Origin: Irpex lacteus
Lineage: Eukaryota; Basidiomycota; Agaricomycetes; Polyporales; Irpicaceae
Assembly (NCBI GenBank): GCA_001986395.2
Contig: MQVO02000047.1
Location: 1 to 64,000, forward strand
Length of the DNA: 64,000 bases
Direction of reading: 5' to 3'
This document shows, piece after piece, positions 22,313 through 33,274 of this stretch. Each line of letters opens with the position of its first letter. Positions within the stretch are counted from its first letter, which is position 1. The position numbers and the translations under genes were made by a program. The notes beneath the pieces were generated by a model. It was not told the DNA's origin. It ran no database searches and worked only from the letters and a program-made list of their open reading frames with translations.

Positions 22313-25276
22313 ATGTCCCACATTGTCCGGGCAGGCTCGCAGGCTCCTGCTCGAACGCTGCTGAGCAGAAAGACACTGCTCAGCGCAGGGGCAGTAGCCG
22401 CAGCTGGCCTGGCCGCCTTCCACCACAAGTCACCTGGTAGCATCGGATTGCGCACGCGACACTCGGTCACGCACCCAGCATGGCTTCTCGCGCCCTACCA
22501 GTACATTAGATCTCAAGCTACTCTCGCAACTTCATCTCTGTTCTCATCATCGATATTCTCGAACTCTGAAGATATGACACACTTGACCCCTCCCCAGCCT
22601 CCTCCAAAGTGGACACACACGCCTGAGGATGTGCTGAAGATTACGAAGGAACAGATTCAGAAGCATAAGGAGACGTTGGATAAGATCGCTGCGCTGAAGG
22701 AGGAAGATGCTAATTTTGATAATGTACGTGGCGTAATGAGCTTGGTGGCGAGTCGTGTGTGCTGATAGACGAGTACAGGTCTTCGTATGTCTCGATCAAC
22801 CTCCCCTCACATATCTATCACAAGCTCATGCAGCTATAGCTTGACCTCGCATATGCCGAGGCGGAGTTCGATAACCTCTTGGAACCCCTCCAATTCTACC
22901 AGAACGTCTCTCCATCGCAAGAGCTCAGAGACGCTTCGACCGAGGCTGAGGGCCTTGTCCGCGAGTATGGCGTCGAGGCGTCGATGCGACTTGATGTTTT
23001 CCGCGCAAAGCAAGCAGCAGAACGCAATATCGAGAAATCTGGAAAGAATCTGTCCCCGGAAGAAAAGCGACTGGTGGAGAAGTCCGTTCAGGAGGGCACT
23101 CGTGCCGGTTTGGCTCTTCCGGATGACAAGCGGGAACAGCTCACGAAGCTGAAGAAGGAGTTGTCTCAAACGTGCTTGGAATTCAGCGTAAGTAGCCTTG
23201 ATATTGGTTATGACGATCGCTAATCCTTGTGTTCGTAGAAAAACTTCAATGAAGAGAAGGTTGGTACCGCCTGCCAGGTATCGGAACATCGATCCAATAC
23301 TCATGGTTTTTGCAGGGCACAGTTTCGTTCACGGAAGAGGAATTGAAGGGCGTCCCTAAGGACGTCATCTCCGGATACGAAAAGAAGTCCGAGGATGGAA
23401 AGGAGCTCTACGCAGTCCCATTCAAGACGACAGACATATTCCCTGTGGTAAGCCAGAACACAACACTGTATGCGTATAAGTTATAGACCTTCCTTCCCAG
23501 TTCAAATTCGCCGAGAACCCGGATACTCGCAAACGCGCATTTGAAGCCTACGAGTCCCGTCTATCGATCAACGTTCCCGTCATGGACAAGTTCCTCGACC
23601 TCCGTCGCAAGATCTCTGGCCTCCTTGGGTACGACACCTGGGCCGACTACGTGACTGAAGTGAAGATGGTGAAGAACGCCAAGGGTGTATTCGACTTCCT
23701 CACAGATCTTGAAAACAAGCTTCGTCCTGTTGCAGTCAAAGAACGCGAGGTATTGCTCACTCTCAAGAAGGCGGAACACGAGAAGCTCGGGTTGCCTTTT
23801 GATGGCGAGTTTTATATCTGGGATTACAGATATTACGATAGGAAGTATATCGAGGAGTCTCTTGATCTTGATGATATGAAGGTTAAGGAGTACTTCCCCG
23901 TCGCTGTTGTCGTTCCCGCCATCTTGCAGATTTACCAGGACTTGCTTGGAGTCAAGTTCGTTGAGGTTAAGGGCGATCTCTGGCATCCAGGTGAGATTAC
24001 CCATCAGTGTCACCGATTGTCATGGGATGCTTATTTTGCACCTTAGAGGTCCAACAGTTTGCTGTTTGGGAGAAGGATGCGAAGGACGAATCTGGCTTCA
24101 TTGGCTGGAGCTATCTCGACCTCTTCCCTCGCGGTATGGCACACACTCTGTTTCATCTCTCACTCCATTGACCCCGCGTTCTTCTAGAGTCGAAATACTC
24201 GCATGCAGCGGTGTGGGGTCTCCTCGCTGGCTATGACAAGGCCGATGGCACTCGTGGCTACCCCTTGACAGCCATGGTTGCCAACCTTGCTAAGCCTACA
24301 CCTGGTAAACCGGCCCTTATGCGACACGATGATGTTGTCACATTCTTCCATGAGATGGGTCACGTCTTCCACGGTCTCCTCAGTAAGACGAAGTTTTCGA
24401 GATTCCACGGTACAGCCGTTGCACGAGACTTTGTGGAGGCTCCGTCGCAGATGCTGGAGAACTGGTGAGTGAAGATAGCCTCGTTTTGAAGCCATTAAGG
24501 AGCAGATTAATTAACGGGAGAATATAGGTGCTGGGAGCCGAAGGTCCTCGAGAAAATGTCAAGCCACTTTGAAACGCAAAAGCCTCTTGAGCCTGAGTTG
24601 ATTGAGAAGATCGTGAAGAGGTAAGCATTAATTCGCGACTCTCTATAAATAAGGCAATAATATTCATCGGCCTTTGTAGCCGATATGTCAATGTAGGGCT
24701 CTTCTACCTCCGACAACTGTTCTTTGCGAACTTCGACATTAAGGTGCACACTGACAAAGGTGGGTATACGAATATAATGTAGGAAGAATTATGTACTGAA
24801 TTCGAAACCAGAGCCGACGGACTATACTTTACTGTGGAATAGTCTCAGGGAGTCCATATCTTTGGTCAAGGGCGGTAAGCCTACACCCGGCCAGGGTACT
24901 TTCGGACATATCGCTGGTGGCTACGATGCTGGTTTGTCCGATTCATGTGGCTATCTATACGTGCCCTTGATCATGCAGTTTCTTTCAGGCTACTACGGCT
25001 ATACATACTCTCTCGTGTTTGCCGCCGACATGTATGCCACGGTTTTCAAGGCAGACCCGCTTGACCCTGCCCGCGGACAGCGATATAGGCAATATATCCT
25101 CAACCCAGGAGGCAGCCAGGACGACATCGAGTCGCTCAAGGTACGCATAGAGTATGGCGATAACGAGAGCGCGATAATCTAATCTCGCATCGTAGAACTT
25201 CCTTGGCCGACCACCAAACTCCGAGGCATTTATCAAGGAGCTGTTTGGTGATTCGGCATCCCAAGCAAACCTGTAG
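22313..25276 (+). CDS. PRD1: Saccharolysin/thimet oligopeptidase-type M3A metallopeptidase
   Basis: The catalytic domain is complete: the zinc-binding HEMGH motif lies at 24349-24363, preceded by DDVVTFF and followed by VEAPSQMLENW, which supplies the third ligand glutamate in the usual place. The C-terminal signature FGHIAGGYDAG then YYGYTYSLVFA leads to the end ...FGDSASQANL at 25276. M3A enzymes cleave short cytosolic or intermembrane-space peptides of up to about 17 residues. The ATG at 22313 gives an N-terminal extension (about 87 residues, Ala/Ser/Arg-rich) before the conserved MTHLTPPQPPPKWTHTPEDV; an internal start at 22575 would give the cytosolic form, so dual location is possible. 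About ten introns were seen. One of them, 24932-24988, is 57 bases long and has no stop, so its retention would insert 19 residues in frame beside the active-site region. Confidence 0.95.
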
Positions 25277-25565
25277 GCGCGACGTCGGGCGAAATGGGAC
25301 ATATGAAAGGCATCGTCCGGCGATCAGATGGGATTTCTCTGCATTTGCGTCGGGAGTTTGATCTGGCATAGGAGGTTGCGGGGGATGGAGTTCGATCGCG
25401 AAAATTTAAATACTCTTGGATGGTGGCTGCGGGCATAGTCTTGACCGTATCTCCCCCCTCTCTCCTTCGTGTCTCTGCTATTAGTACACTGCCCTGTGTT
25501 CGTGAAATCAAAGCTAGTCGACGTTCAGTAACCTCGTTTTCCGGGACCCTAGCGACCTCCGAACC

Positions 25566-26083
25566 ATGTCACACCGCGAAGACAATCTCGATAAACTGAT
25601 AAACTTGGGGTTATCTGAGCCGGAAGCCCGCTTCGCACTCGAGGTTCGCTCCAATCGTCTTGCTCCTATCCTGCCCTCATTGTCCCCCGTCGAGTAGCAA
25701 AACGCCGACGACATCGAGAAAGCTGCAGAGTTTGTGAGTATATTCGCTGTTTGGCTTTTACCTTTGTGCTACCGGGCGCTACGGGCAACGCTGGCTCTTG
25801 CGGAAAGCAGTGTCGGGCCAGGGCTTGGCAACGCGCTTCAGGCCCTGGCCATCGCGATCTCCTCTGGCTGCCCGTGGGAGGCCACCTTGCACACCGACGC
25901 TCACCGCCTCGCCCTCACCTACAGGCATTTGAAAGACAAGCAAAGCCAGAGGTGAGCGGTGTACCTTCGTCTTCTCTCCTCTTCTCGACTCGCGCGACCA
26001 CGGCGGAAGACCACTATGGCGACCACACGACCAGATGCACCGCGCAAGCGCAGCTGGGTAGGCAAGTACAAGGAGAAAAGTAG
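25566..26083 (+). CDS. UBA-domain protein (small, or N-terminal part of the downstream gene)
   Basis: Exon 25566-25643 encodes MSHREDNLDKLINLGLSEPE and ends ARFALE. Exon 25698-25733 adds QNADDIEKAAEF. Together they form a UBA (ubiquitin-associated) three-helix domain with the usual G-L/F-S-E-x-x-A-x-x-A-L pattern. The next exon, starting at 25925 (AFERQAKPE), either runs on to a stop at 26083 as a short unstructured tail, or splices at 25951 through a 58-base intron to 26010. The second choice enters the universal-stress gene in frame just before its ATG at 26016. Both readings are open. UBA domains bind ubiquitin. The UBA part is well supported; the 3' end and independence of this gene are not. 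Confidence 0.55.
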
Positions 26084-28151
26084 CACTCCGGGTGGGCTGC
26101 CTACGCCTCAGGAGGGGCAAGAATTATCAGTCACCCGACCTATCCCGAGCGGGAACTCCTCAACGAGTGCGATCTCGACGCACACCCCCGCAAGTGGCGG
26201 GGGTGGACTGCCGTTCAAACGATCGACCTCGTCGACCTCCCTCGACTCGGCGTCCACCTCGAGACCCGTCACCCCCACTAACAAACGCTGGGCCAGTACG
26301 ACTTCCTTGCTGACCAGGCAGGAACTTGATCAACAGGCTTCGCAAATAATACTAGGCGCACTCGAGCGTACCACCTCCAACCAGCCGCCGTCCGCTAAAT
26401 CGGCCGAGAACAAGAGCGATAAAGATAAAGGATTTGGAAAGATGTCGTTATCGTCTATGATGGGCGGCTTCTCGTCTTTGTCGTTGTCTAGGAGTAGAGA
26501 CGAAAGAGGTAGAAGTCAGACGAAGGATAAGGGGAAGGAGAAGAGGGCTCGGTCGTCGTCTTTCGCAGGCAGAGAAGAGGACACCGACTCGGCCTCCATG
26601 CGTGCTCGAAGCCAGTCGCCCTTCCGTCTTCGGCGAACACGTACGCGAGATAATTCGCCCGATGTCCAAGCATTGCGTGGCTCGGACGTCGAGTCGGATG
26701 TGGAGGTCAACCGCATCAGGCCCCGCAACGCCTTCTCCACTGGTAGTGGTAGTCAAGACGAAGACAACTCAGGCTCAAGCGATGAAGAAGATGATGATAG
26801 TGAGGATTCATGGAGTGACGGCGACCAGTTCGATCCTGAAACCGAGAAGAATACGGAGGTCAATGCCATTGTACCCGATGACCGGATTGAAAACGATCCA
26901 ACCGAGTTTGCTGACCCTCTCGGTGAGGGTGTTAACGTCGTGATCCCTCCTGAACCATACTTCCCCTCGACTCTCAACTCCGGCCACCGAAATCCTCGGC
27001 GGCGCAAGTCCACGCGACCACAGGTTACTCTGCCTCTTGAGACTTCAAGACCGATATTCGAACGCGACCGTTGCACTATCAATGTCACCCATGGTGCCCC
27101 CGACAAGATAGACAACAGACGGTCAAAGCGTTATGTCTTGGCAAGTGACCTCAGTGAAGAGTCTCGCTATGCTTTGGAATGGGCGATTGGTACCGTTCTG
27201 CGGGATGGTGATGAATTGTGAGTACTTAGACGTGGTTTTATCTAATAACATGAGTAGTAACGCTTGAGTCAGGCTTATCATTACTGTCGTTGAGAACGAA
27301 GACAAAGTCGACCCATTGATACCGAATCCTAATGATCGCATGACTAAATTGCGAGCTCAACAAGAGGTGAGACTCCAACTTAACCAGATTCAGCATATCC
27401 TGAACTCGGTTTATAGCGCCAAGGCATGGCCTACATCCTCGTCCGTCAGGCCACAAGCCTCCTCCAGCGTACACATCTACATGTCACTATTTCATGTCAA
27501 GCATGGCATGCGAAGAATGCACGACACATGCTGCTAGGTAAGTAGCTTTGCACTTTGTATACGTGTACGATCGCTCAACGACATTGTTCTTCCCGTAGAT
27601 ATTGTTGACTATGTCGAGCCAACCATGCTTATCGTCGGTTCTCGTGGTCTGGGTAATCTTAAAGGGTATGTCCGTTGCTCCATCTCACTTTTAAGCTTCA
27701 CTGAGCGGAATTCACTAGCATTCTACTGGGTTCAACATCCCACTACCTCATCCAAGTATGCTCACCTCCCATCATTCTCTTATATATACCCTGTCTTACA
27801 GTCATCTCACTTGTGTAGAAATGCTCCGTCCCCGTCATGGTCGCTCGCCGCCGGCTCAAGCGTCCTCCTCGCCGCTCTGCTCACCTCGCTACTCACCGCG
27901 CCCGTGTCTCCCTCGCCGAAGCCGCCGGTATCGACCGAGTCGCCACCAAGGTCGACCAGGATGTCGCTACAATGCGTGAACAGGTTGAGCGGGACGAGAG
28001 AGAACATCATTCCGGTAGCCCGCCGCCCTCGGAGATGGTGGATGATGGGGACGGGGATGACACGGAGGTGGAAGGAGAGAGCACTGGTACTGCTCCACTC
28101 GGGAGGACTACGACTAGTGCTACGACTACCCCTGCGACTAGTGCTTCTTGA
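26016..28151 (+). CDS. Universal stress protein (UspA) domain protein
   Basis: The ATG at 26016 (MATTRPDAPRKRSWVGKYKE) opens a long Ser-rich and charged N-terminal region of about 370 residues. This includes an acidic block (SGSSDEEDDDSEDSWSDGDQ) and Arg/Ser-rich parts. The UspA fold then starts at KRYVLASDLSEESRYALEW and passes LLIITVVENEDKVD and MAYILVRQATSLL. Its ATP-type loop is VGSRGLGNLKG, completed across an intron by ILLGSTSHYLI; a GSRGLGN plus GS(T)S arrangement predicts nucleotide binding. It ends in an acidic, Thr-rich tail at 28151. This layout, a disordered head plus one Usp domain, is widespread in fungi, with roles suggested in stress and morphogenesis. Introns lie near 27219-27273, 27367-27412, 27537-27598, 27666-27719 and 27756-27820. 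A splice at 25952-26009 could fuse the UBA exons in front. Confidence 0.85.
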
Positions 28152-28477
28152 GCCCAAGTTGATTCTCAGGGGATGAGATAAAGAGGGGGGGGAGGTGTTC
28201 TCGTTGGTTTTTATGGAAGGGAAGCCTGAATGAAATTATAGGTAATGCTTGAGGATATACTTATCTTTTGTACAAGTAGAGCAACTGGAAAGCGAACATA
28301 TCTGCTATCGCACATATTTTTGCTCCATTAACGAGGGCAACGTTACTTGTGTAAAGCTGGAAGCTTGTAGGTACATGTGCGTTACATAAGCGAGGCTTCT
28401 GTCCGTATCAGGCAGCCGAAGAAGGTCTATCGAGCGTCTTGCTCTTTTCTCGGAACCATCACCTGTGCCCTGGGACA
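28152..28477. other. Intergenic between Usp gene and PLK4-like gene
   Basis: This tandem-gene spacer contains a G8 run near 28185-28192 and is otherwise unremarkable. It should hold the Usp 3' end and the promoter of the kinase gene. Confidence 0.5.
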
Positions 28478-31400
28478 ATGTCGTTGGAGGAGAAGTATAA
28501 GGCGGAGGCGGAGCGTGACTTACCTGTGAGTGCACGAGAGGCCTTTCAAGTCTTTGAACATGCTCATTACGTCTACAGGCTTATACAATTGGGTGCGAGA
28601 TCGGGCGTGGTGTTCGCTCTATCGTGTATTCCGCTCAATGTAGCAGTGGGATCCTCCGCGGTCGAGTCGTTGCTGTGAAGAAAGTATGTAACGAGTCGTT
28701 ACATTAGGTGTGGCACATATTAACAAAAGACGCAGATTTTTGCTGGTGCCAACCGATCCGCAGAGACGCTACATCGGTCGCTCTTTCACCCCAACATCGT
28801 GTCTCTCCTCGCAACCCCATCCGGGTATCATGTCCTAGAGTACTGCCCTCAAGGAACTCTCCAAGCTAGGCTTAAGTTATCCCCTGAGAACAAGTTGTCG
28901 GAAGGAGAGCTCCGCGGTGTCGTGAAGGGTCTCGTCGACGGTCTCACGTACTTGCGCAAAGAGCGCGTGATCCACCGTGACATAAAGCCGGCCAACATAT
29001 ACCTCAGTGGAGAATGGCGTGTGGTATGTGTATCCTACGAGATGTTGATTGTCACACTGACCATTTTTCTCAGAAAATAGCCGACTTTTCATCTGCGATC
29101 CGGTTAGAATCTGCCAGTCAGACCACCACGGACGTCATGAATCGCCGCTATCCTGGAAGCTGGTTTTACCAATCCCCGTAGGGCCTCTTTTATCCATAGC
29201 CTGGGGTAATTGCTCACGTGAATCTATCGACGATTAGCGAAATATCTTGTGAACGGCCGCATGGGTTTCCGACCGATATGTGGTCTGTTGGAGCACTCAT
29301 GTTGACCTGCTTGACTGGTGCAATTCAAGTCCTTGTGAGTTCATGTATTACATCACATTAGTGGAGAATGGTATATTGGTCTCACAGGCAACGAATCCCA
29401 ACGGGACCAACAGCAAAATTTACAAGAATGCACACCGCATACCTCCCGAAACCTCAGAAGAATTACGGGATCTCGTCTTAGACCTGTTGACAATCGTGAG
29501 TCTGTCAATGTCTTGTATCTTATTTCTTCTAACACAAAGGTCACAGGATCCCAAGAAACGAATTACCATAGAGCAAATACCGTCACATCCTTTTCTGGAT
29601 CCTTCGCTGCCTGTCGTTCCTCTTGATTCGCATGTTCTTCACTGGACCGTGACACAGCCTACACCATCGCGATTCATCGCCTCTTCACTTTCACCCCAAC
29701 CGTCAAGATACCCTGCTCACCTTTCAAAGGCACCACCACCTCTCAATCCTCTCGCGACTCCGGCTCCTGACTCCGATCCTGCACAGCCTCTTCGTAACTT
29801 TCTCAGCGACACTTGGAAACCTCGTCAGCCCTGTTTGCCTGAACTGCCAGACCGTCGAATTACCTCGATGCCGACAAGTGCCTCTGACTCTACTGCAAAC
29901 TCCACGTTCTCTCTCCTCAAGCGCGAAGATATCGCGATACGTCGGATAGCTTCTAGCTCAAGACTTTCTAGTGGTTGGTCTACCGCTACCGCTGCTGCCA
30001 CCTCTACCTCTACTGGTGTATCTGGCTCTTCTCTTGACTCTCGTAAGCTGGCTACTTCTGGTCAACGTGGAATCGATACTCCATCTGCGGGCTCAAGTTC
30101 TATCGTGCCCTCTTCTAGCCACTCAGATGGTGCGCTCTCCGACTACGACTCTGACTCCAGCAGCGCGGATGATCTACCGAAGAAGTCCAGCGAGCCTCTG
30201 ATTCCAAATTTTCTAGAGTTCAAGGCCAGAATGACAAAACTGCCGGCCAAAATGCCTCTGGTCCCTCCCTCCCTGGCGTCTTCTACATCTTCTGCTACGA
30301 CGTCGCTCTGTACTGCGCCTTCTGCATTCGCCCTACCTAGAGACACTTCAAGGAAGCTCGGTGAAAAACCTGAAGATCGGAAGACCACATTCGATTGGGG
30401 GAACTTGAGCTCTATCTTGCGTAGTCCTTCTTTGCGTGCTTCTGGTTTTGGTGCCGATCTAGCTGTCACGAAAGAAAGTCCGCCGGTACAGGAGCTGCCC
30501 TTCCCATTCACGAGGTCCTCTAGTCAAGATGCGCAGACTTTGAAACCCTGCACTGAACCGACCGATAATTCGGACTCTAACCTTACCAGTACTCAGTCTG
30601 CACCTGATACCAAGGCCGACGATGCCCATCTGGCAGTCACGAAGGACAGTCCGCCGGTACGGGAGCTGCCGTTCCCATTCACGAAGTCTTCTAGTCAGGC
30701 CGCGCATACCTCGAAGCCCTCTACTGAACCGAACAATAAACCGGACTCCAGTACTCAGCCTCCACCTAACACCAAGACCGACGGTGCCGATTCTCATTTG
30801 AAAGCACCCATCGCGCCGACAGAAGCACTCCCAAATCCAAACCCGACCCTGGGTATCCCAGTAGACTCGACGAAGCCGTCAGTGCTCAACACGGAGTATC
30901 TCTCGCCGGGTATGTACAAGACGATGAAAGGCCAAGTGACAGTCTTGCATTCTTCCAGGAGTCTTCTTGTTGATTTTAGGGAGGGTGAGCGGAGGAAGGG
31001 GAGGAAGGGGGATGAGGTGCTTGTGATCGCTCCTGATGGGTGTTCGGTGAGTGTCTGTTCTCTCTACACTGCTATGGTTATATCTGAGATTGAGGGCTGT
31101 GTTGGTGGTGTAGATCAAGGTGTACAGTGCACCGCACCTGAGCACGCCGTGCTGTCTCGCCGAACCGAGCGCAGAGTACACATTCGAGGCCATGCCAAAG
31201 GAGTATTGGAACCGGTACGCGGACGCGTGGAGGGCTGTCTATCAGCTGAAGCAGCGGATCCCAAAGGTATGGTTCCCTCTAACAACACTCACGTTCGAGG
31301 ATATTAGGTATAGCTAACTGGTGGTTCACAGCTTGTGCAGTACAAACCGAACGCGAAATGCACCCTGATGGCGAACGAACCCTTCGGAGACGTCGAAGTA

Positions 31401-32369
31401 GTCTACACGCCATCCTCCGAGTCGCGCTCTGGTACTATTTCTACGCCGTACAAGGACACGAAGATCAAACTCCGTCTCCGGCAAGACCGCCGTACGCTAG
31501 AGATAACAAGGTCTTCTATTCCTCCCCCGGATCCCGGTACTGAAGAACACAATCCAAAGAGCACTACTATGAACGGTCCTCCGCCTCATGCTATCGTGAT
31601 GAGTAAGAAAGTGTTGCCTGTTGTGCGTGCGGGGTATGCAATGGAGCTGGTCGCGATGGGCGGTGCGGCTGTTGGAGGTGATGCGGGAAGTGATGGTGTT
31701 TTGGATGAGGAGGAGGCGGAGGGGGTGAGAGTTTTGAGGAGATTTTTGGGCGTTTGTCGGGCTGTTGTTGGTGTTGAGGAGGGTGGGGGTGGTGAAAGAG
31801 AGAATAGCGTAGATGGGAAGTTGGCGGAGGGAACGCCTGAGAAGGAGGCGCGAGAGGCAGAAGAAACAGAAGGAACGGGAGAGACGGAAGCTTGTACGGG
31901 TGGCGGCGGCGATGACAGCAAGGTTCGAACAGCTGCAAGACAGACGACTGGACAATCCGGTGCTGCTACTGGCTTTACATTCGACGCCTGCGTTGCTAGG
32001 AAGCCAGCGCCGAATAAGCTCGGGGAGCTTGAAGATACAGCTGTTGAAGAACGAACGTGCGCAATCGCTTCGGGTCATTCAGACCCTCCCAAGTTGAAGG
32101 ATCTCTCTGTGGCCGCGGCTGTGTCAGATAGCATGGACGGCACAGACGGGGGTACTAGTGTCATCGCCAGAGAAAGTCAAAACAAGAATAACTTGAAGAA
32201 CAACAAGGCAGTCGGGAGTTTCGCGCAGGCTGTGGTCAATCTGAAGGCGAAGATTCCGACGAGGCCGGCGAGGTTTGCGAGTGGGAGCTGGAGGAGTCGG
32301 ACGTCTACTGGTGCGAGTTCTTCGAGTGGTGGGTTTCTTCTTTCGTGTTGTGCCTTGCCATTACTGTGA
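28478..32369 (+). CDS. Polo/PLK4-like Ser/Thr kinase with cryptic-polo-box-like C-terminus
   Basis: Exon 1 (MSLEEKYKAEAERDLP) splices to the kinase N-lobe: GCEIGRGVRSIVY, then VVAVKK with the ATP-binding Lys. The catalytic loop VIHRDIKPANIYL is complete. The metal motif is ADFS, with Ser in place of the usual Gly. The P+1 part reads YQSPE over a splice, then GFPTDMWSVGALMLTCLTG, and DPKKRITIEQIPSHPFL closes the domain. A Ser/Pro/Thr-rich linker follows, with an internal tandem repeat near 30453-30780. Toward the C-terminus come LVIAPDGCS plus IKVYSAPH, then MPKEYWNRYADAWRAVY, RIPK, KCTLMANEPFGDVEVVY. These resemble the cryptic polo boxes of PLK4/SAK, the centriole-duplication kinase. The tail is Gly/Glu-rich. 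The stop at 32369 is the end of the open exon; a last intron giving a stop near 32415 is possible. Protein is about 1,100 residues. Confidence 0.78.
30453..30780 (+). repeat. Imperfect two-copy tandem repeat inside the PLK4-like linker
   Basis: Two units of roughly 165 bases encode similar protein segments. Unit 1 contains LAVTKESPPVQELPFPFT and unit 2 contains LAVTKDSPPVRELPFPFT, each followed by an SSSQ-A-T-KP-TEP stretch. The units stay in frame, so the duplication adds about 54 residues to the linker. Confidence 0.85.
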
Positions 32370-33274
32370 CTGTGGCTCAGAGGATGTGTTGTCGGTGTAG
32401 GTTCTACCGGTGGATAGTGCCTCTGTGGACGCAAGTTCGTATCAAGCACGGATGAAGCTTCGTACCGGTTTGTGCAGCGCAGGTTGGATTAGATTGGAGT
32501 CCTTGGATATGAAGCACGATTGGCTCTCTTGGATACTGGATCCCCTGGTTTGGCCTCGGCGACTGGAGCGGTTCTCTGCGAAGTTTGGAAACTCTGAAGC
32601 CGCGGTCATCGATTGCATCACTCGTTCATTTAAGCATTCACTTTGTTGGTTTTACGTTTACTGTACTAGTACGCCTGTTAGCAATAATCCGATCTCTCCG
32701 TTGGTGCAGTTAAGCTGTCACTGGATATCCCTTCTAGCTCGACAACGTCTCCACTATTCCGAACTTGACTCACTTACTTTGGAGTACTCGCAACGGACAG
32801 ATTGCCCATCCGACGACGGATATTCAGGGGAGTCGGAGGGAGAGTGTTCCGAGGCTTTGCATCTTGGATGTGCGTCGTTGGGATCACAGCGATCATTTCG
32901 CGAGTGCTGTTTATCACATGTGGGGTGATGATGGTGATCGGGCGCCTCCACGTGGCTCTCAACCATCTGTGTCGGGGATCAATGTGGCGGCGAGCCTCTT
33001 TACCTCGACTTGCACACTCTGAGAAATGCACAACGCACGCTGTTCGCAAACGCAGGTTTACTGTTTCCCGCAGATCAGCGCACGTGTGAGGAGGCAGGGA
33101 AGACGTGGAGGTGGGTACGTACAAACAGATGGAGTGACGGGGAAGCTTGTTCTTTGCAGATGATGCGCCGAGAGTGACAGATATAGGCAGAGACACCAAC
33201 TGCAACTGTCATCCAGTTCATACAGCCCCTGCGATTAAAGCCTGCGAATACAGAACAAGGCTTGGCCTCATCCC
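32370..33274. other. Spacer with possible F-box/LRR gene fragment
   Basis: Between the kinase and the DUF2235 gene lie 900 bases without a complete gene. A plus-strand stretch after a CTTCTAG acceptor near 32738 reads LDNVSTIPNLTHLLW and then VPRLCILDVRRWDHSDHFA. This has the look of the leucine-rich part of a basidiomycete F-box protein, but no F-box and no start were found. It may be a relic. Confidence 0.3.

Noticed and set aside
31497..32078. Minus-strand open frame of 193 residues
   Set aside because: It is antisense to the last exon of the kinase gene; the low-complexity coding strand explains the open frame.
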